Shown here: piece after piece, positions 34,194-43,351 of the stretch
How positions within the stretch are numbered: the stretch's first letter is position 1
Layout of the letters: each line of letters begins with the position of its first letter
DNA from: an uncultured Bacteroidales bacterium
Lineage (GTDB): Bacteria > Bacteroidota > Bacteroidia > Bacteroidales > Paludibacteraceae
DNA: 52,557 nucleotides
Direction: 5' to 3'
NCBI GenBank assembly: GCA_902774075.1
Contig: CACYGT010000018.1
Span: forward strand, 1-52,557
Program-made: the position numbers and the translations under genes
Notes under the pieces: model-generated
Told to the model about the DNA's origin: nothing
Database searches by the model: none
The model's input: only the letters and a program-made list of their open reading frames with translations

Positions 34194-34209
34194 TATTTTT
34201 GTAATTTTG
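34178..34209 (+). promoter_or_regulatory. Promoter of the PASTA-rluD-porX group
   Basis: TTTG (34178-34181), a 20-base gap, TAATTTTG (34202-34209). Both -33 boxes lie in TTTGCATATGTGCAAA (34178-34193). Confidence 0.75.
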
Positions 34210-34238
34210 CGCACTAAAAATTGCAAATAAGTGAAAAT

Positions 34239-35051
34239 ATGAGCCTTTTTGACAAAAATGACCTCAAGTTTGTAGGGTGGAATATTATTTTCGCGGTCAT
34301 CATTGCCGCCGCGATTCTCATCGGTCTCTTGGTATGGCTTCGAGGCTATACCCAACATGGTGTGGAAGTGAATGTAGTGGACGTGCGTGGACTTGTTTTG
34401 GCCGAAGCTGAGCCTTTATTGGCTGCGCAGGGACTGAAAATGCAAGTTATTGACTCAACTTATTCGGATAAAGTACCGTTTGGCACGATTGTTGAACAAG
34501 ATCCTAAGCCGGATAGTCACGCCAAGAACGGTCGTCTGGTCTATGTAACCATCAACGCTACGACCAAACGCCAGATAACGATGCCTAATCTGCAGGATAT
34601 GAGTTACCGTCAGGCCGAAACAACCCTCCGCGGCTTAGGACTGCGCGTCGATACCGTCTATGACTACGAGCCCTCCGCCTTCCGCGACCTCGTGCTGGAC
34701 GTCAAAGCCAACGGCAATAGTGTCAAGCCCGGCGAGAAGATACCGGTAGGCACCAAAGTCCGCTTAGTCGTAGGATACGGTCGCGGAACGGAACAAGTCG
34801 AAGTGCCTTCCGTCATTGGCCTGACCCTTCAAGACGCACGTAGTCTGCTGCTTAGCCATCGTCTGACGGTAGGAGCGGTGAACTACGATGAACCCGCAGA
34901 AGAAGGAGTGACGCAGTATATCTACCACCAGACACCCGGCGCCGGTGACTATCTGCTCGAAGGCGAGACTGTGGCATTGAAACTCTCGGCAGACCTCAGC
35001 AAGACCGTAAGCGGTAACAACAACGAGAAAGACGAAGACGAATGGTTCTAA
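34239..35051 (+). CDS. PASTA-domain membrane protein
   Basis: The 270-residue protein has one membrane segment near the N-terminus (VGWNIIFAVIIAAAILIGLL), a short cytosolic start and then three PASTA repeats. Their openings are VDVRGLVLAEAEPLLAAQG, MPNLQDMSYRQAETTLRGLG and VPSVIGLTLQDARSLLLSHR. PASTA domains bind peptidoglycan or beta-lactams in Ser/Thr kinases and penicillin-binding proteins. Here no kinase is attached. Bacteroidota commonly have this gene before an RluD-type synthase. The frame extends upstream to a TTG at 34221, but the ATG at 34239 gives the better start. Confidence 0.88.
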   Translation: MSLFDKNDLKFVGWNIIFAVIIAAAILIGLLVWLRGYTQHGVEVNVVDVRGLVLAEAEPLLAAQGLKMQVIDSTYSDKVPFGTIVEQDPKPDSHAKNGRLVYVTINATTKRQITMPNLQDMSYRQAETTLRGLGLRVDTVYDYEPSAFRDLVLDVKANGNSVKPGEKIPVGTKVRLVVGYGRGTEQVEVPSVIGLTLQDARSLLLSHRLTVGAVNYDEPAEEGVTQYIYHQTPGAGDYLLEGETVALKLSADLSKTVSGNNNEKDEDEWF

Positions 35052-36088
35052 ATGACCAATTACAAATAACAAATGTCGTCGAAGACGACCTCCTCTGGGA
35101 GCGTTGGCGCTGCGAGGTGGACAAAGGTCAAGGCAAAGAGCGCATTGACAAGTACCTCGCAGAGCATATGACCAACACCAGCCGAAACCGTATCCAGACA
35201 GCTGCGGACGCCGGTAATGTCTGGGTCAACGGCACTCCGGTTGCTTCCAATTACCGCGTCAAACCCGGTGATATAATCCAGGTGTTGCTCGATCATGAAC
35301 CCCATGACTTCACCATCACGCCGGAGAATATTCCGCTCAACATCGTCTATGAGGACGATGACCTTATGGTCATCAACAAACCCGCCGGACTGGTCGTACA
35401 TCCCGGGCACGGTAACTACGAGCACACCTTATTAAACGCACTTGCGTATTATTTCGGCGAGAAACTCGATATCAACGATCCCTCCATCGGCCTCGTCCAT
35501 CGTATCGACAAAGATACCTCCGGTCTGCTGCTCATCGCCAAGACCCCCGAAGCCAAGACCCATCTGGCCAAGCAGTTCTTTGACCACACGACCGAACGCG
35601 CCTACAATGCCCTCGTCTGGGGAACCTTCAAAGAAGACAGCGGAACAGTCGAAGGGGCACTTGCCCGCGACAACAGAGACCGCACGATCTATCGTGTGTG
35701 GGATTTGGAGGAGTGTCCGCAAGCCAAAGAGGCCGTCACACATTGGCGCGTACTCGAACGCTTCCCTTATGTGACCCTCGTGGAGTGCCGACTTGAGACA
35801 GGCCGTACCCACCAGATCCGGGTGCACATGAAACATATCGGTCACCCGCTTTTTTGCGATGAGAAGTATGGTGGCTGCGAAATCCTAAAGGGTCTTCGCA
35901 CGCAGAAATACAAGCAGTATATCGAGAATTGTTTTGCACTTTGTCCGCGACAAGTACTGCACGCTAAGACGCTCGGTTTTACACATCCGCGGACCGGAGA
36001 ACGCATGTTCTTTGATAGCGAGTGGCCTCAGGACATGACAAGTTTAATTGAAAAATGGAGACACTATGAGCCAAATACTTTGGGTTGA
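35042..36088 (+). CDS. Pseudouridine synthase, RluD family
   Basis: The 348-residue protein has an N-terminal S4 RNA-binding domain (ERIDKYLAEHMTNTSRNRIQ, about 32-90) and a catalytic domain with the RluA/RluD motif HRIDKDTSGLLLIAKT containing the essential Asp. The ending fits the family. It isomerises uridines in 23S rRNA, probably at the RluD sites, but the exact position cannot be read from sequence. The start overlaps the PASTA gene by 10 bp, and a heptamer array immediately follows the start codon. Confidence 0.9.
   Translation: MVLNDQLQITNVVEDDLLWERWRCEVDKGQGKERIDKYLAEHMTNTSRNRIQTAADAGNVWVNGTPVASNYRVKPGDIIQVLLDHEPHDFTITPENIPLNIVYEDDDLMVINKPAGLVVHPGHGNYEHTLLNALAYYFGEKLDINDPSIGLVHRIDKDTSGLLLIAKTPEAKTHLAKQFFDHTTERAYNALVWGTFKEDSGTVEGALARDNRDRTIYRVWDLEECPQAKEAVTHWRVLERFPYVTLVECRLETGRTHQIRVHMKHIGHPLFCDEKYGGCEILKGLRTQKYKQYIENCFALCPRQVLHAKTLGFTHPRTGERMFFDSEWPQDMTSLIEKWRHYEPNTLG
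35052..35079 (+). repeat. 7-bp tandem repeat at the start of the pseudouridine synthase gene
   Basis: ATGACCA, ATTACAA, ATAACAA and ATGTCGT follow directly after the stop codon of the PASTA gene. They encode part of LNDQLQITNVV. Confidence 0.65.
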
Positions 36089-37631
36089 CGACGAAATAGA
36101 TTTATTACAACCGTATATCATTTACCTAAAAGGTAAAGGTTACGAAGTAACTACCGCTTCGAACGGCGAAGATGCCCTCGATGCCTTTGATGAAACGGTG
36201 CCGGATATCGTCTTTTTGGACGAAAACATGCCCGGAATGTCCGGTCTGGAAACCCTCCAAGAGATCAAACGTATCCACCCCGAAGTGCCGGTCGTCATGA
36301 TCACCAAATCCGAGGAGGAGCATATCATGGAGCAAGCGATAGGAGAGAAGATAGCGGACTATCTCATCAAACCCGTCAACCCCAGCCAGATCTTGCTTTG
36401 TCTCAAGAAACATATCCACCAGCAGGCGATCGTCACAGAACAAGTACAACAGAACTACCGCCAGGAGTGGAGCGATATCGCCTATCTCATCGACACCGCC
36501 TCTACCATCGAAGAATGGCAGGCTATCGAGCGCACGCTCAGCAAATGGGATCTTGAACTCGAGAACTCCGCTATGCGTTCCCTTCTCGACGATCAGCGCA
36601 CACAGGCCAACACCGCTTTTGCCAAATGGATAGCCAAGAACTATGAGTCTTGGTTCGCCAACCCTCAAACAGGGACGCAGTCTCAAACATCCAAACCGTC
36701 AAACCTCATCATGTCCCACGACGTGATGAAGCATTCGGTCTTCCCGCTGCTTGACAAAGATCAAAAGGTGCTCTTGTGCGTCATAGACAACTTCCGCTAC
36801 GATCAATGGAAGACGATACAACCGCTCCTCAGCGAGTTCTACTCTGTGCAGTCGGAACAGCAATATACGTCCATCTTACCGACCGCTACGCAGTACGCCC
36901 GTAATGCCATCTTCTCCGGCCTCCTGCCGCTTCAAATCCAAGAGATGTACCCGCAATATTGGGTAGAAGAAGGCGATGAGGAGAGTAAGAACCAATACGA
37001 GCGCGAACTGGTTCAGACACTCCTCGACCGCTATCGTCACCGCGAGAGTTTTAACTATTGGAAAGTGAACGAGAGCTCTTTCTGCGAGCGTGTTATTGCC
37101 CAACTCAAAGGTTCCAAAACCCCGCTCAATATCGTTGTATTTAACTTCATCGACATGCTCTCGCACTCCCGTACGGAGAGTAAGATGATCCGTGAGTTAG
37201 CCAATGACGAAGCGGCTTATAGAAGCCTCACACTCAGTTGGTTCAGACATTCGCCGACCTACGAACTCCTGCGTCGCGCAGCCGAGTTAGGCTATACACT
37301 TGTGCTCACTACCGACCATGGCACGACACGCGTCAAGAACGCCGTGCAGATCATTGCGGACAAGAACACCAACACCAATATCCGCTACAAAGTAGGCAAG
37401 GCGCTCAACTGCTCTTCAAAGAACGTCTTCACCATCGAGCAACCCAAGCGTGTCGGCTTGCCCTGCCCCAACGTGAGCAGCTCCTATGCTTTCTGCACAG
37501 GATCGGACTTCTTCGCGTACCCTAACCAATTCAATTATTACGCGCAGTACTACCGTAACACCTTCCAACACGGCGGTATCTCGCTCGAAGAGATGATAAT
37601 ACCTCTTGTGACACTTGTACCTAAGAAATGA
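36066..37631 (+). CDS. porX: PorX-type response regulator with PglZ domain
   Basis: The 521-residue protein has a receiver domain in residues 1-120 (LWVDDEIDLL acidic pocket, phosphorylated Asp in IVFLDENMPGMSG, Lys in DYLIKPVNP), a linker, and a PglZ-type alkaline-phosphatase-fold domain that contains LLCVIDNFRYDQWK, FIDMLSHSRTES and VLTTDHGTT as metal-site segments. This fusion is PorX, the regulator partner of PorY in control of the type IX secretion system. The frame starts at 36048, but the ATG at 36066 gives the standard opening. It overlaps the preceding gene by 23 bp. PorY is not in the window. Confidence 0.93.
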   Translation: MSQILWVDDEIDLLQPYIIYLKGKGYEVTTASNGEDALDAFDETVPDIVFLDENMPGMSGLETLQEIKRIHPEVPVVMITKSEEEHIMEQAIGEKIADYLIKPVNPSQILLCLKKHIHQQAIVTEQVQQNYRQEWSDIAYLIDTASTIEEWQAIERTLSKWDLELENSAMRSLLDDQRTQANTAFAKWIAKNYESWFANPQTGTQSQTSKPSNLIMSHDVMKHSVFPLLDKDQKVLLCVIDNFRYDQWKTIQPLLSEFYSVQSEQQYTSILPTATQYARNAIFSGLLPLQIQEMYPQYWVEEGDEESKNQYERELVQTLLDRYRHRESFNYWKVNESSFCERVIAQLKGSKTPLNIVVFNFIDMLSHSRTESKMIRELANDEAAYRSLTLSWFRHSPTYELLRRAAELGYTLVLTTDHGTTRVKNAVQIIADKNTNTNIRYKVGKALNCSSKNVFTIEQPKRVGLPCPNVSSSYAFCTGSDFFAYPNQFNYYAQYYRNTFQHGGISLEEMIIPLVTLVPKK

Positions 37632-38431
37632 AACTCTGCGTCCTCATAGCAATCACTATCCTCACCTGGAATACAGGCCGAATGGATTTTAAGCACAAGA
37701 CCGAGAACAACGAAGTGCTCCAATACCTGCTTTCTCAGGATGCCGATGTAGTGTGTCTGCAGGAGGTCGATGTCTATAAGGACCCCAAATACCTCACCCT
37801 CTCGGACGTCAAAACGGCTTTAGGTGCCAAGTATCCGTACTCGTATATCGATTTCTCCATCTACGACAAGCGCCATCAGTTTGGTACGATGGTTTGGTCC
37901 AAATACCCGCTCATCAACAAGCAGAGTATCCATTACGAGGCGCACGGCAACCTCTCTAACCGCTGTGACATGGTCGTCGGTACAGACACTTTCCGTCTGA
38001 TAAACAACCACTTGGAGTCTTATCGTTTCACCCACGATGATGTTGCGAATGCGGATAGCCTGCGTACTTACGAGGGTCTTCTCTCTACCTTCAAACGTCT
38101 CAAGCACAAATGGCAGAAAGCCTTGCCTGTTCGTAATGCCCAGGCCCGTGTGGTACGAAAGGAGATAGACGAGAGTCCGTATCCGGTCATAGTGGTAGGC
38201 GATTTCAATTCCGTCGCGCTCAGTTATACCTACTGGCATATCAGTAGCGGCCTTTATGACGCTTGGAGGCATGTGCACCCCTGGTCTTGGGGTGCTACGT
38301 GCGAGAAGCGCGGTTTCGGAGTGCGTATCGATTATATTCTCTGCTCCGAGCCGCTCGTACCTATCCGCTGCAAAGTACAAAAAACTACCGGCTCAGATCA
38401 CTGGCCGGTAGTAGGTACTTTGGCTTGGTAA
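37628..38431 (+). CDS. Endonuclease/exonuclease/phosphatase family protein
   Basis: The 267-residue protein has the DNase I-like fold. Active-site segments are visible: LTWNTGR, VVCLQEVD (metal Glu), INNHLES, VVGDFNSVA (Asp and Asn) and TGSDHWPVVG (catalytic His). The family includes nucleases and phosphoesterases. Many Bacteroidota relatives have an N-terminal membrane part; here only a short hydrophobic start (KLCVLIAITILTW) is present and it runs into the catalytic domain. It overlaps porX by 4 bp. Substrate unknown. Confidence 0.88.
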   Translation: MKLCVLIAITILTWNTGRMDFKHKTENNEVLQYLLSQDADVVCLQEVDVYKDPKYLTLSDVKTALGAKYPYSYIDFSIYDKRHQFGTMVWSKYPLINKQSIHYEAHGNLSNRCDMVVGTDTFRLINNHLESYRFTHDDVANADSLRTYEGLLSTFKRLKHKWQKALPVRNAQARVVRKEIDESPYPVIVVGDFNSVALSYTYWHISSGLYDAWRHVHPWSWGATCEKRGFGVRIDYILCSEPLVPIRCKVQKTTGSDHWPVVGTLAW

Positions 38432-38432
38432 C

Positions 38433-39200
38433 TCACACGCGTTTCTGATAATGATAATTATCGAACTTGTCGCCTTTTGTACTGTCAAGGCGCGGGTGTT
38501 TGTTGAACTTACCCTTCACTTTATCCCAAAAAGAACCCGTAAACGGCTCGCGCCAGTTGATCCATCTCCAGTATAGAATCAGCAACCAACCGAACAACAT
38601 ACCGCCTAAGTGGGCAAAATGCGCTACGTTATCCGCCGAGAAGCCTGCCACAGAGCCAAGACCGGCAAACAACTCAATGAGCGCGTATATAATAACGAAT
38701 ATGCGCGCACGTATAGGAATCGGGATAAACAGAATAAACATCGGCACGTCCGGATACAACCAGCCGAAAGCAAACAGGATACCAAACACGGCACCCGAAG
38801 CGCCGATCGTGTTCAGCATTGTGGCATAATAAGCCAAGGATGTGGCGCTGTACGTACCTGCCATCTGCGCCAACATCGCACCCCAAACCAGTTCCTGTAT
38901 CAAGGCTGCCCCTAATCCGCAGATCAGATAGTAAATGGCAAAACGACGCGCACCCCATTCGTTCTCAATCATCGGCGCAAACATCAGCACGGCAAACATA
39001 TTAAAAAAGATATGGCTGAAGTTCGCGTGAAGGAACATATACGTCAGCGGTTGCCACCAGTGAAAGGACGAGGCAGAGACGTAATGAAGGCCGCAAAGGG
39101 TATTCAAATCAATGCCGTATCGCTGCAGAATAGCTGTCAGCAGAAAAATAATCACGTTCGCTAACAAAATGTAGCGCGTTACTGTCGGTAAATTTCTCAT
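38433..39200 (-). CDS. Rhomboid-family intramembrane serine protease
   Basis: The 255-residue protein has six or seven membrane segments. The catalytic Ser is in NTIGASGAVFGILFAFG (GASG motif) and the catalytic His in VAHFAHLGGMLFGW. It cleaves membrane proteins within the bilayer. The frame extends upstream to 39374, but the promoter -7 box at 39209-39216 lies inside that extension, so the ATG at 39200 is chosen. The gene then starts only 8 bases after the -7 box. It ends 1 bp after the convergent endonuclease-family gene. Confidence 0.92.
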   Translation of the reverse strand: MRNLPTVTRYILLANVIIFLLTAILQRYGIDLNTLCGLHYVSASSFHWWQPLTYMFLHANFSHIFFNMFAVLMFAPMIENEWGARRFAIYYLICGLGAALIQELVWGAMLAQMAGTYSATSLAYYATMLNTIGASGAVFGILFAFGWLYPDVPMFILFIPIPIRARIFVIIYALIELFAGLGSVAGFSADNVAHFAHLGGMLFGWLLILYWRWINWREPFTGSFWDKVKGKFNKHPRLDSTKGDKFDNYHYQKRV

Positions 39201-39208
39201 ATTCGGTG

Positions 39209-39216
39209 CAAAAGTA
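39209..39216 (-). promoter_or_regulatory. -7 box of the rhomboid gene
   Basis: Minus-strand TACTTTTG with GTAG upstream; no good -33 box at the 20-base distance (a CAAA lies at 24). The start codon is 8 bases downstream, so the transcript is nearly leaderless. Confidence 0.55.
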
Positions 39217-39309
39217 CTACTTTTTCCTGATATAAACCCACAAAAAGTGCGCCAAATTGTGAAAAAATGCAGTTTTTTTGCCAAAATGGCATTTTTTTTT
39301 ACAAAAAAC

Positions 39310-39340
39310 TTTGCAGTATACAAAAAAAGTTGTAAATTTG
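39310..39340 (+). promoter_or_regulatory. Promoter of HU
   Basis: TTTG (39310-39313), a 19-base gap, TAAATTTG (39333-39340). Confidence 0.7.
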
Positions 39341-39347
39341 CAAGCGA

Positions 39348-39380
39348 TTTCCTTTGGGAAGTCCGAAAAATCAAAGGAAA
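39348..39380 (+). promoter_or_regulatory. Hairpin in the HU mRNA leader
   Basis: TTTCCTTTG (39348-39356) pairs perfectly with CAAAGGAAA (39372-39380), with a 15-nt loop. It is near the 5' end of an 80-nt leader and could stabilise the abundant HU mRNA. Confidence 0.5.
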
Positions 39381-39423
39381 GCACCCTATTAATTAACATT
39401 ATTAATATTAAAAACTCCAAATT

Positions 39424-39687
39424 ATGAACAAATCAGCACTTATTGAAGCAGCTGCAGCTAAGGCTCAAGTTTCCAAGGCAGAGGCAGCTCGTATCCTGGA
39501 TGCAGCTCTCGAGGCAGTTGCAGAGGCAGTTAAGAAAGGTGAGGGCGTACAGATCATCGGTTTCGCTAGCATCGCTGTTAAGCAGCAGGCTGCTCGCAAA
39601 GCTAAAAACCCGCGTACTGGCGAGGTTCTCAACATTCCTGCAAAGAAAGTTGTTCGTATCAAACCGGGTGCTAAATTGGCTCTCTAA
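39424..39687 (+). CDS. HU-family DNA-binding protein
   Basis: The 87-residue nucleoid protein of the HU/IHF family is typical in length. The opening NKSALIEAAAAKAQVSKAEA and the beta-arm segment RKAKNPRTGEVLNIPAKK, with the conserved Pro that kinks DNA, are clear. It is strongly Ala- and Lys-rich. It has its own promoter, a structured leader and a strong terminator, so it forms a monocistronic unit. It probably bends and packs chromosomal DNA. Confidence 0.96.
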   Translation: MNKSALIEAAAAKAQVSKAEAARILDAALEAVAEAVKKGEGVQIIGFASIAVKQQAARKAKNPRTGEVLNIPAKKVVRIKPGAKLAL

Positions 39688-39708
39688 TTTAGCTATTATG
39701 ATTCACAA

Positions 39709-39754
39709 ACGAGTTGTTCCATTTGGCGAACAACTCGTTTTGTGTCTGTTTTTT
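39709..39754 (+). terminator. Terminator after HU
   Basis: ACGAGTTGTTC (39709-39719) pairs with GAACAACTCGT (39728-39738), an 11-bp stem, with T-rich DNA and TTTTTT up to 39754. It lies between HU and adk. Confidence 0.8.
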
Positions 39755-39767
39755 AAAGGTATTTAAG

Positions 39768-40349
39768 ATGTACAATATTATTCTTTTTGGCGCACCGGGT
39801 AGCGGTAAAGGGACGCAGTCCCAGATGATTGTTGAGAAATACGGACTCAAGCACCTCTCCACCGGAGATGTGTTACGCGCGGAGATAGCTACGGGAAGTG
39901 AGTTGGGTAAGCAGATCGACGCCCTGATCTCTGAAGGAAACCTCGTGCCGGACGATATGATCTTCGGTGTGATCGAGAAATATATCGCGCAACTCCCCAA
40001 ACATTGCAAGGGTACAATCTTCGACGGTTATCCCCGTACACTCCCGCAAGCTGTGGCGCTGACAGGCCTGCTTAAGAAATATAACATGAAAGCGACGATG
40101 ATCGATCTCATGGTGGACGAGCAGCTCCTTATCCAGCGTCTTATTGAGCGCGGAAAAGTGAGTGGTCGTGCCGATGATAACCTCAATACCATTCGTCATC
40201 GTATCGCTGTTTATCACGACCAAACCGAACCTATCGCGCACTATTACCTGCGTCAAGGCAATTATTTTGCCGTAAACGGCAACTACTCGATGGAAGATGT
40301 GTTTATGCAGATCTGTCGTATCGTCGAGCGTGAATCGAAGAAATCGTAA
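39768..40349 (+). CDS. adk: Adenylate kinase
   Basis: The 193-residue cytosolic enzyme converts ATP + AMP to 2 ADP. The P-loop is [10 protein letters not shown] (residues 7-16), followed by [12 protein letters not shown] (AMP-binding) and [12 protein letters not shown]. The lid is of the short form, without a zinc-binding Cys cluster. The upstream in-frame start at 39714 would lie inside the HU terminator, so the ATG at 39768 is chosen. It precedes obg by 16 bp. Confidence 0.96.
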   Translation: MYNIILFGAPGSGKGTQSQMIVEKYGLKHLSTGDVLRAEIATGSELGKQIDALISEGNLVPDDMIFGVIEKYIAQLPKHCKGTIFDGYPRTLPQAVALTGLLKKYNMKATMIDLMVDEQLLIQRLIERGKVSGRADDNLNTIRHRIAVYHDQTEPIAHYYLRQGNYFAVNGNYSMEDVFMQICRIVERESKKS

Positions 40350-40365
40350 AATCGTCAATTATACT

Positions 40366-41529
40366 ATGGCTGCTAATTTTATCGACTACGTGAAGATCTA
40401 CTGCCGCTCGGGAAAGGGCGGAGCAGGGTGCATGCACCTTCATCGCGCGAAGTATCTGCCCAAAGGCGGACCGGACGGCGGTGACGGTGGTAAAGGCGGG
40501 TCGATCATCTTACGCGGCAACCGCAACCTCTGGACCTTGCTGCACCTCAAATACCAGAAGCATATCATGGCCACCGATGGCGGCAAAGGCGGACAGAGCC
40601 GCTCGTTCGGCAAAGACGGTGAGGACAAGATCATCGAAGTGCCCTGCGGAACGGTCGTCTATGACGGCGAGACGGGGGAGTTCATCTGCGAGGTCAAAGA
40701 GCATAATGAGCAGGTCGTACTGCTCAAAGGCGGTCGCGGAGGCTTAGGTAACTGGCATTTCCGTACGGCTACCAACCAGGCCCCGCGTTATGCCCAGCCC
40801 GGTGAACCCGCACAAGAACGTACGGTCATTATGCAACTCAAAGTGCTGGCAGATGTCGGCCTCGTCGGCTTCCCGAATGCCGGCAAATCGACACTCCTCA
40901 GTGTCGTTTCGGCCGCTAAACCCGAGATCGCCGATTATCCTTTCACGACCCTTACCCCGCAGTTGGGCATCGTCTCCTACCGCGACGGACGCTCTTTCTG
41001 TATGGCGGATATACCGGGTATCATCGAAGGTGCCAGCGAAGGCAAAGGTCTCGGACTCCGTTTCCTCCGGCATATCGAGCGCAACGCCGTGCTTCTCTTC
41101 ATGGTACCCGCTACCAGCGAAGATATCGTCAAGGAGTACAACATCCTGCTCAACGAACTGGAGAAATACAACCCCGAACTCCTCACCAAAGCCCGTATCC
41201 TCGCTATCACAAAGATAGATGCCCTTGACGAGAAAGAACTCAAGAAAATGAAGGCCTCCAAGAAGTTGCAGAAATTGGAACTTCCTGTGCTCTTCATCTC
41301 TTCTGTCGCCGGACTCGGCATCGATGAACTCAAAGACGCTCTCTGGACTAAACTGAACAAAGAGCAGAACCAAGTCATCGAGATCTCGCACGCACCGATA
41401 GACGTCACCGTCATCGAACGAGAAGAACCCGAGGCGCGCGAGGAAGAGGAAGAAGGCACGATCTACCTCAACGAGGTAGAGGAAGAGTGGGACCTCGACA
41501 AATACAAAGGTATCGGCTGGGATAACTGA
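40366..41529 (+). CDS. obgE: GTPase Obg/CgtA
   Basis: The 387-residue ribosome-associated GTPase has the Gly-rich Obg fold first (1-158; [20 protein letters not shown]). The G domain follows: G1 [10 protein letters not shown]3 [10 protein letters not shown]4 ITKIDA, with the NKxD Asn replaced by Thr in this reading (TKID), as in many Obg proteins. A short acidic C-terminal tail follows. It acts in 50S maturation and the stringent response. The stop codon lies in the first unit of a heptamer array that also contains the next start. Confidence 0.95.
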   Translation: MAANFIDYVKIYCRSGKGGAGCMHLHRAKYLPKGGPDGGDGGKGGSIILRGNRNLWTLLHLKYQKHIMATDGGKGGQSRSFGKDGEDKIIEVPCGTVVYDGETGEFICEVKEHNEQVVLLKGGRGGLGNWHFRTATNQAPRYAQPGEPAQERTVIMQLKVLADVGLVGFPNAGKSTLLSVVSAAKPEIADYPFTTLTPQLGIVSYRDGRSFCMADIPGIIEGASEGKGLGLRFLRHIERNAVLLFMVPATSEDIVKEYNILLNELEKYNPELLTKARILAITKIDALDEKELKKMKASKKLQKLELPVLFISSVAGLGIDELKDALWTKLNKEQNQVIEISHAPIDVTVIEREEPEAREEEEEGTIYLNEVEEEWDLDKYKGIGWDN

Positions 41530-41553
41530 ATACTGAATACGGATGGCTGAATT
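41526..41553 (+). repeat. 7-bp tandem repeat joining the obg stop and ClC start
   Basis: CTGAATA twice, CGGATGG, CTGAATT. The obg stop TGA (41527-41529) is in unit 1 and the ClC start ATG (41543-41545) is in unit 3. Confidence 0.7.
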
Positions 41554-43351
41554 CTACGACAGAATGATCGAGTGGCGGGAACGCCACATGAGTGAGAAGA
41601 ACCTCGTTCTCCTTCTCTCCTTCTTCGTAGGTGCTTTCTCCGCAGCCGCGGCGGCCCTCCTCAAGACCTTTATTCATCTTATCCAACGACTCGTTGAGGA
41701 ACAACTCATCGGTGACGGCAACACCTGGTGGTATCTCATCACACCGGTCATCGGTATCTCCCTCGCGGCGCTTTTCGTCAAGTACATCGTGCGGGATGAT
41801 ATCTCCCACGGTATCACCAAGATCCTCTACGCTATCTCCCAGCGTAAGTCGATCATCAAAGCGCATAACATGTGGTCGTCGGTAGTCGGCTCTGGACTTA
41901 CCATCGGTTTCGGTGGATCGGTCGGAGCCGAGGCACCTATCGTCCTCACCGGCGCAGCGATCGGTTCGAACCTCGCCAAGGCTTTCCGTCTTGACCAGAA
42001 GACGATGATGCTCATGATAGGCTGCGGCGCAGCGGGCGCTATCGGCGGTATCTTCAAAGCCCCTATCGCCGGTCTCGTCTTTACCCTCGAGGTGCTGATG
42101 ATGGACCTTACCATGACTTCCGTCGCGCCTCTACTCATCTCTTCGGTCACAGCCACTGCCCTCTCCTATATCCTCACCGGCGCTGAGCCTATGTTCCCGC
42201 TCGACGTCGCCGAGCCTTTCCTCGTGCAACGTATCCCCTGGTACCTCATCCTCGGTGCTATATGCGGTTTCGTCAGCTTGTACTTCACCCGCGGAATGAA
42301 CTTCCTTGAGCAGAAAATGAAACATGCGATTCGCAGCACGGGTGCGAAGATACTCGTCGGGGGTGTGACGCTGAGTATTCTCATCTTCCTCTTCCCGCCA
42401 CTTTACGGAGAAGGATACGATGTCATTCGTCAACTCATCAATGGTGACAGCCTGAGCGCCTTAGCCAATAGTCCGCTGGAGAAATACCTGGTACCGACCG
42501 ATTTCTATGCGCGTTTGTCCACGACCAACACCCAACTGATCATCCTTGCCTATTTCATAGGCATCATCTTCCTCAAGATCGTGGCATCTGTAGCTACCAA
42601 CGGCGGAGGCGGTGTCGGTGGTATCTTTGCTCCCTCACTCTTCATGGGTTCTCTCGTCGGCTTTGTTACCGCACGTATCATGAACCTCTGCGGACTCATC
42701 GTTCCGGAGACTAACTTCGCCCTCGTCGGTATGGCCGGTCTCATGTCCGGTGTCATGCATGCGCCTCTAACCGGTATCTTCCTCATCGCCGAACTGACCG
42801 GCGGATACCACCTTTTCATGCCGCTTATGATCGTCAGCGTCATTTCCTACCTGACTATTATGTTCTTCGAGCCGCACTCCCTCTACGCAATGCGTCTCGC
42901 GCAAAAAGGCGAACTGCTCACCCATAACAAAGACCGTAACGTCCTCACACTCTTGAAGATGGAGAACGTCCTCGAGACGGATTTCATTACCGTCTTCCCC
43001 GAGATGACACTCGGCGAACTCGTCAAAGTCATCAGTCAGAGTCATCGAAACATGTTCCCCGTCATAGATCACGAAGGACATCTCAAAGGACTCCTCCTGC
43101 TCGACGAGGTACGTAATATCATGTTCCAACCGCGCCTCTACAAACGCTTCACGGTCGGACAACTCATGACTTCGCCTTATGCGATCCTCCAGTTCGATAT
43201 GCCGATGGAGAAAGTAATGGAGAAATTTGAAGACACCGGTGCTTGGAACTTACCGGTAGTAGATGCCGAACGACGTTACCTTGGCTTTGTCTCCAAATCC
43301 AAGATCTTCAATTCATACAGACATGTCCTCGTGCATTTCAGCGAGGAGTGA
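41543..43351 (+). CDS. ClC-family chloride channel/transporter with CBS domains
   Basis: The 602-residue inner-membrane protein has a ClC core in about residues 20-430. Selectivity motifs are GSVGAEAP (with the external gating Glu) and GGIFAPSLFMG. Two CBS domains form the C-terminus (about 450-600, ITVFPEMTLGELVKVISQSH and FTVGQLMTSPYAILQFDMPM). It moves Cl- and may exchange it for H+; the gating Glu favours an antiporter, but the proton Glu cannot be decided by eye. Its 3' end overlaps xseB on the other strand by 39 bp. Confidence 0.92.
   Translation: MAEFYDRMIEWRERHMSEKNLVLLLSFFVGAFSAAAAALLKTFIHLIQRLVEEQLIGDGNTWWYLITPVIGISLAALFVKYIVRDDISHGITKILYAISQRKSIIKAHNMWSSVVGSGLTIGFGGSVGAEAPIVLTGAAIGSNLAKAFRLDQKTMMLMIGCGAAGAIGGIFKAPIAGLVFTLEVLMMDLTMTSVAPLLISSVTATALSYILTGAEPMFPLDVAEPFLVQRIPWYLILGAICGFVSLYFTRGMNFLEQKMKHAIRSTGAKILVGGVTLSILIFLFPPLYGEGYDVIRQLINGDSLSALANSPLEKYLVPTDFYARLSTTNTQLIILAYFIGIIFLKIVASVATNGGGGVGGIFAPSLFMGSLVGFVTARIMNLCGLIVPETNFALVGMAGLMSGVMHAPLTGIFLIAELTGGYHLFMPLMIVSVISYLTIMFFEPHSLYAMRLAQKGELLTHNKDRNVLTLLKMENVLETDFITVFPEMTLGELVKVISQSHRNMFPVIDHEGHLKGLLLLDEVRNIMFQPRLYKRFTVGQLMTSPYAILQFDMPMEKVMEKFEDTGAWNLPVVDAERRYLGFVSKSKIFNSYRHVLVHFSEE

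Noticed and set aside
36675-36712. Repeat-like CAAAC pattern in porX
   Set aside because: Spacing is irregular and the peptide (PQTGTQSQTSKPS) is an ordinary linker between receiver and PglZ domains; not strong enough to count as an array.
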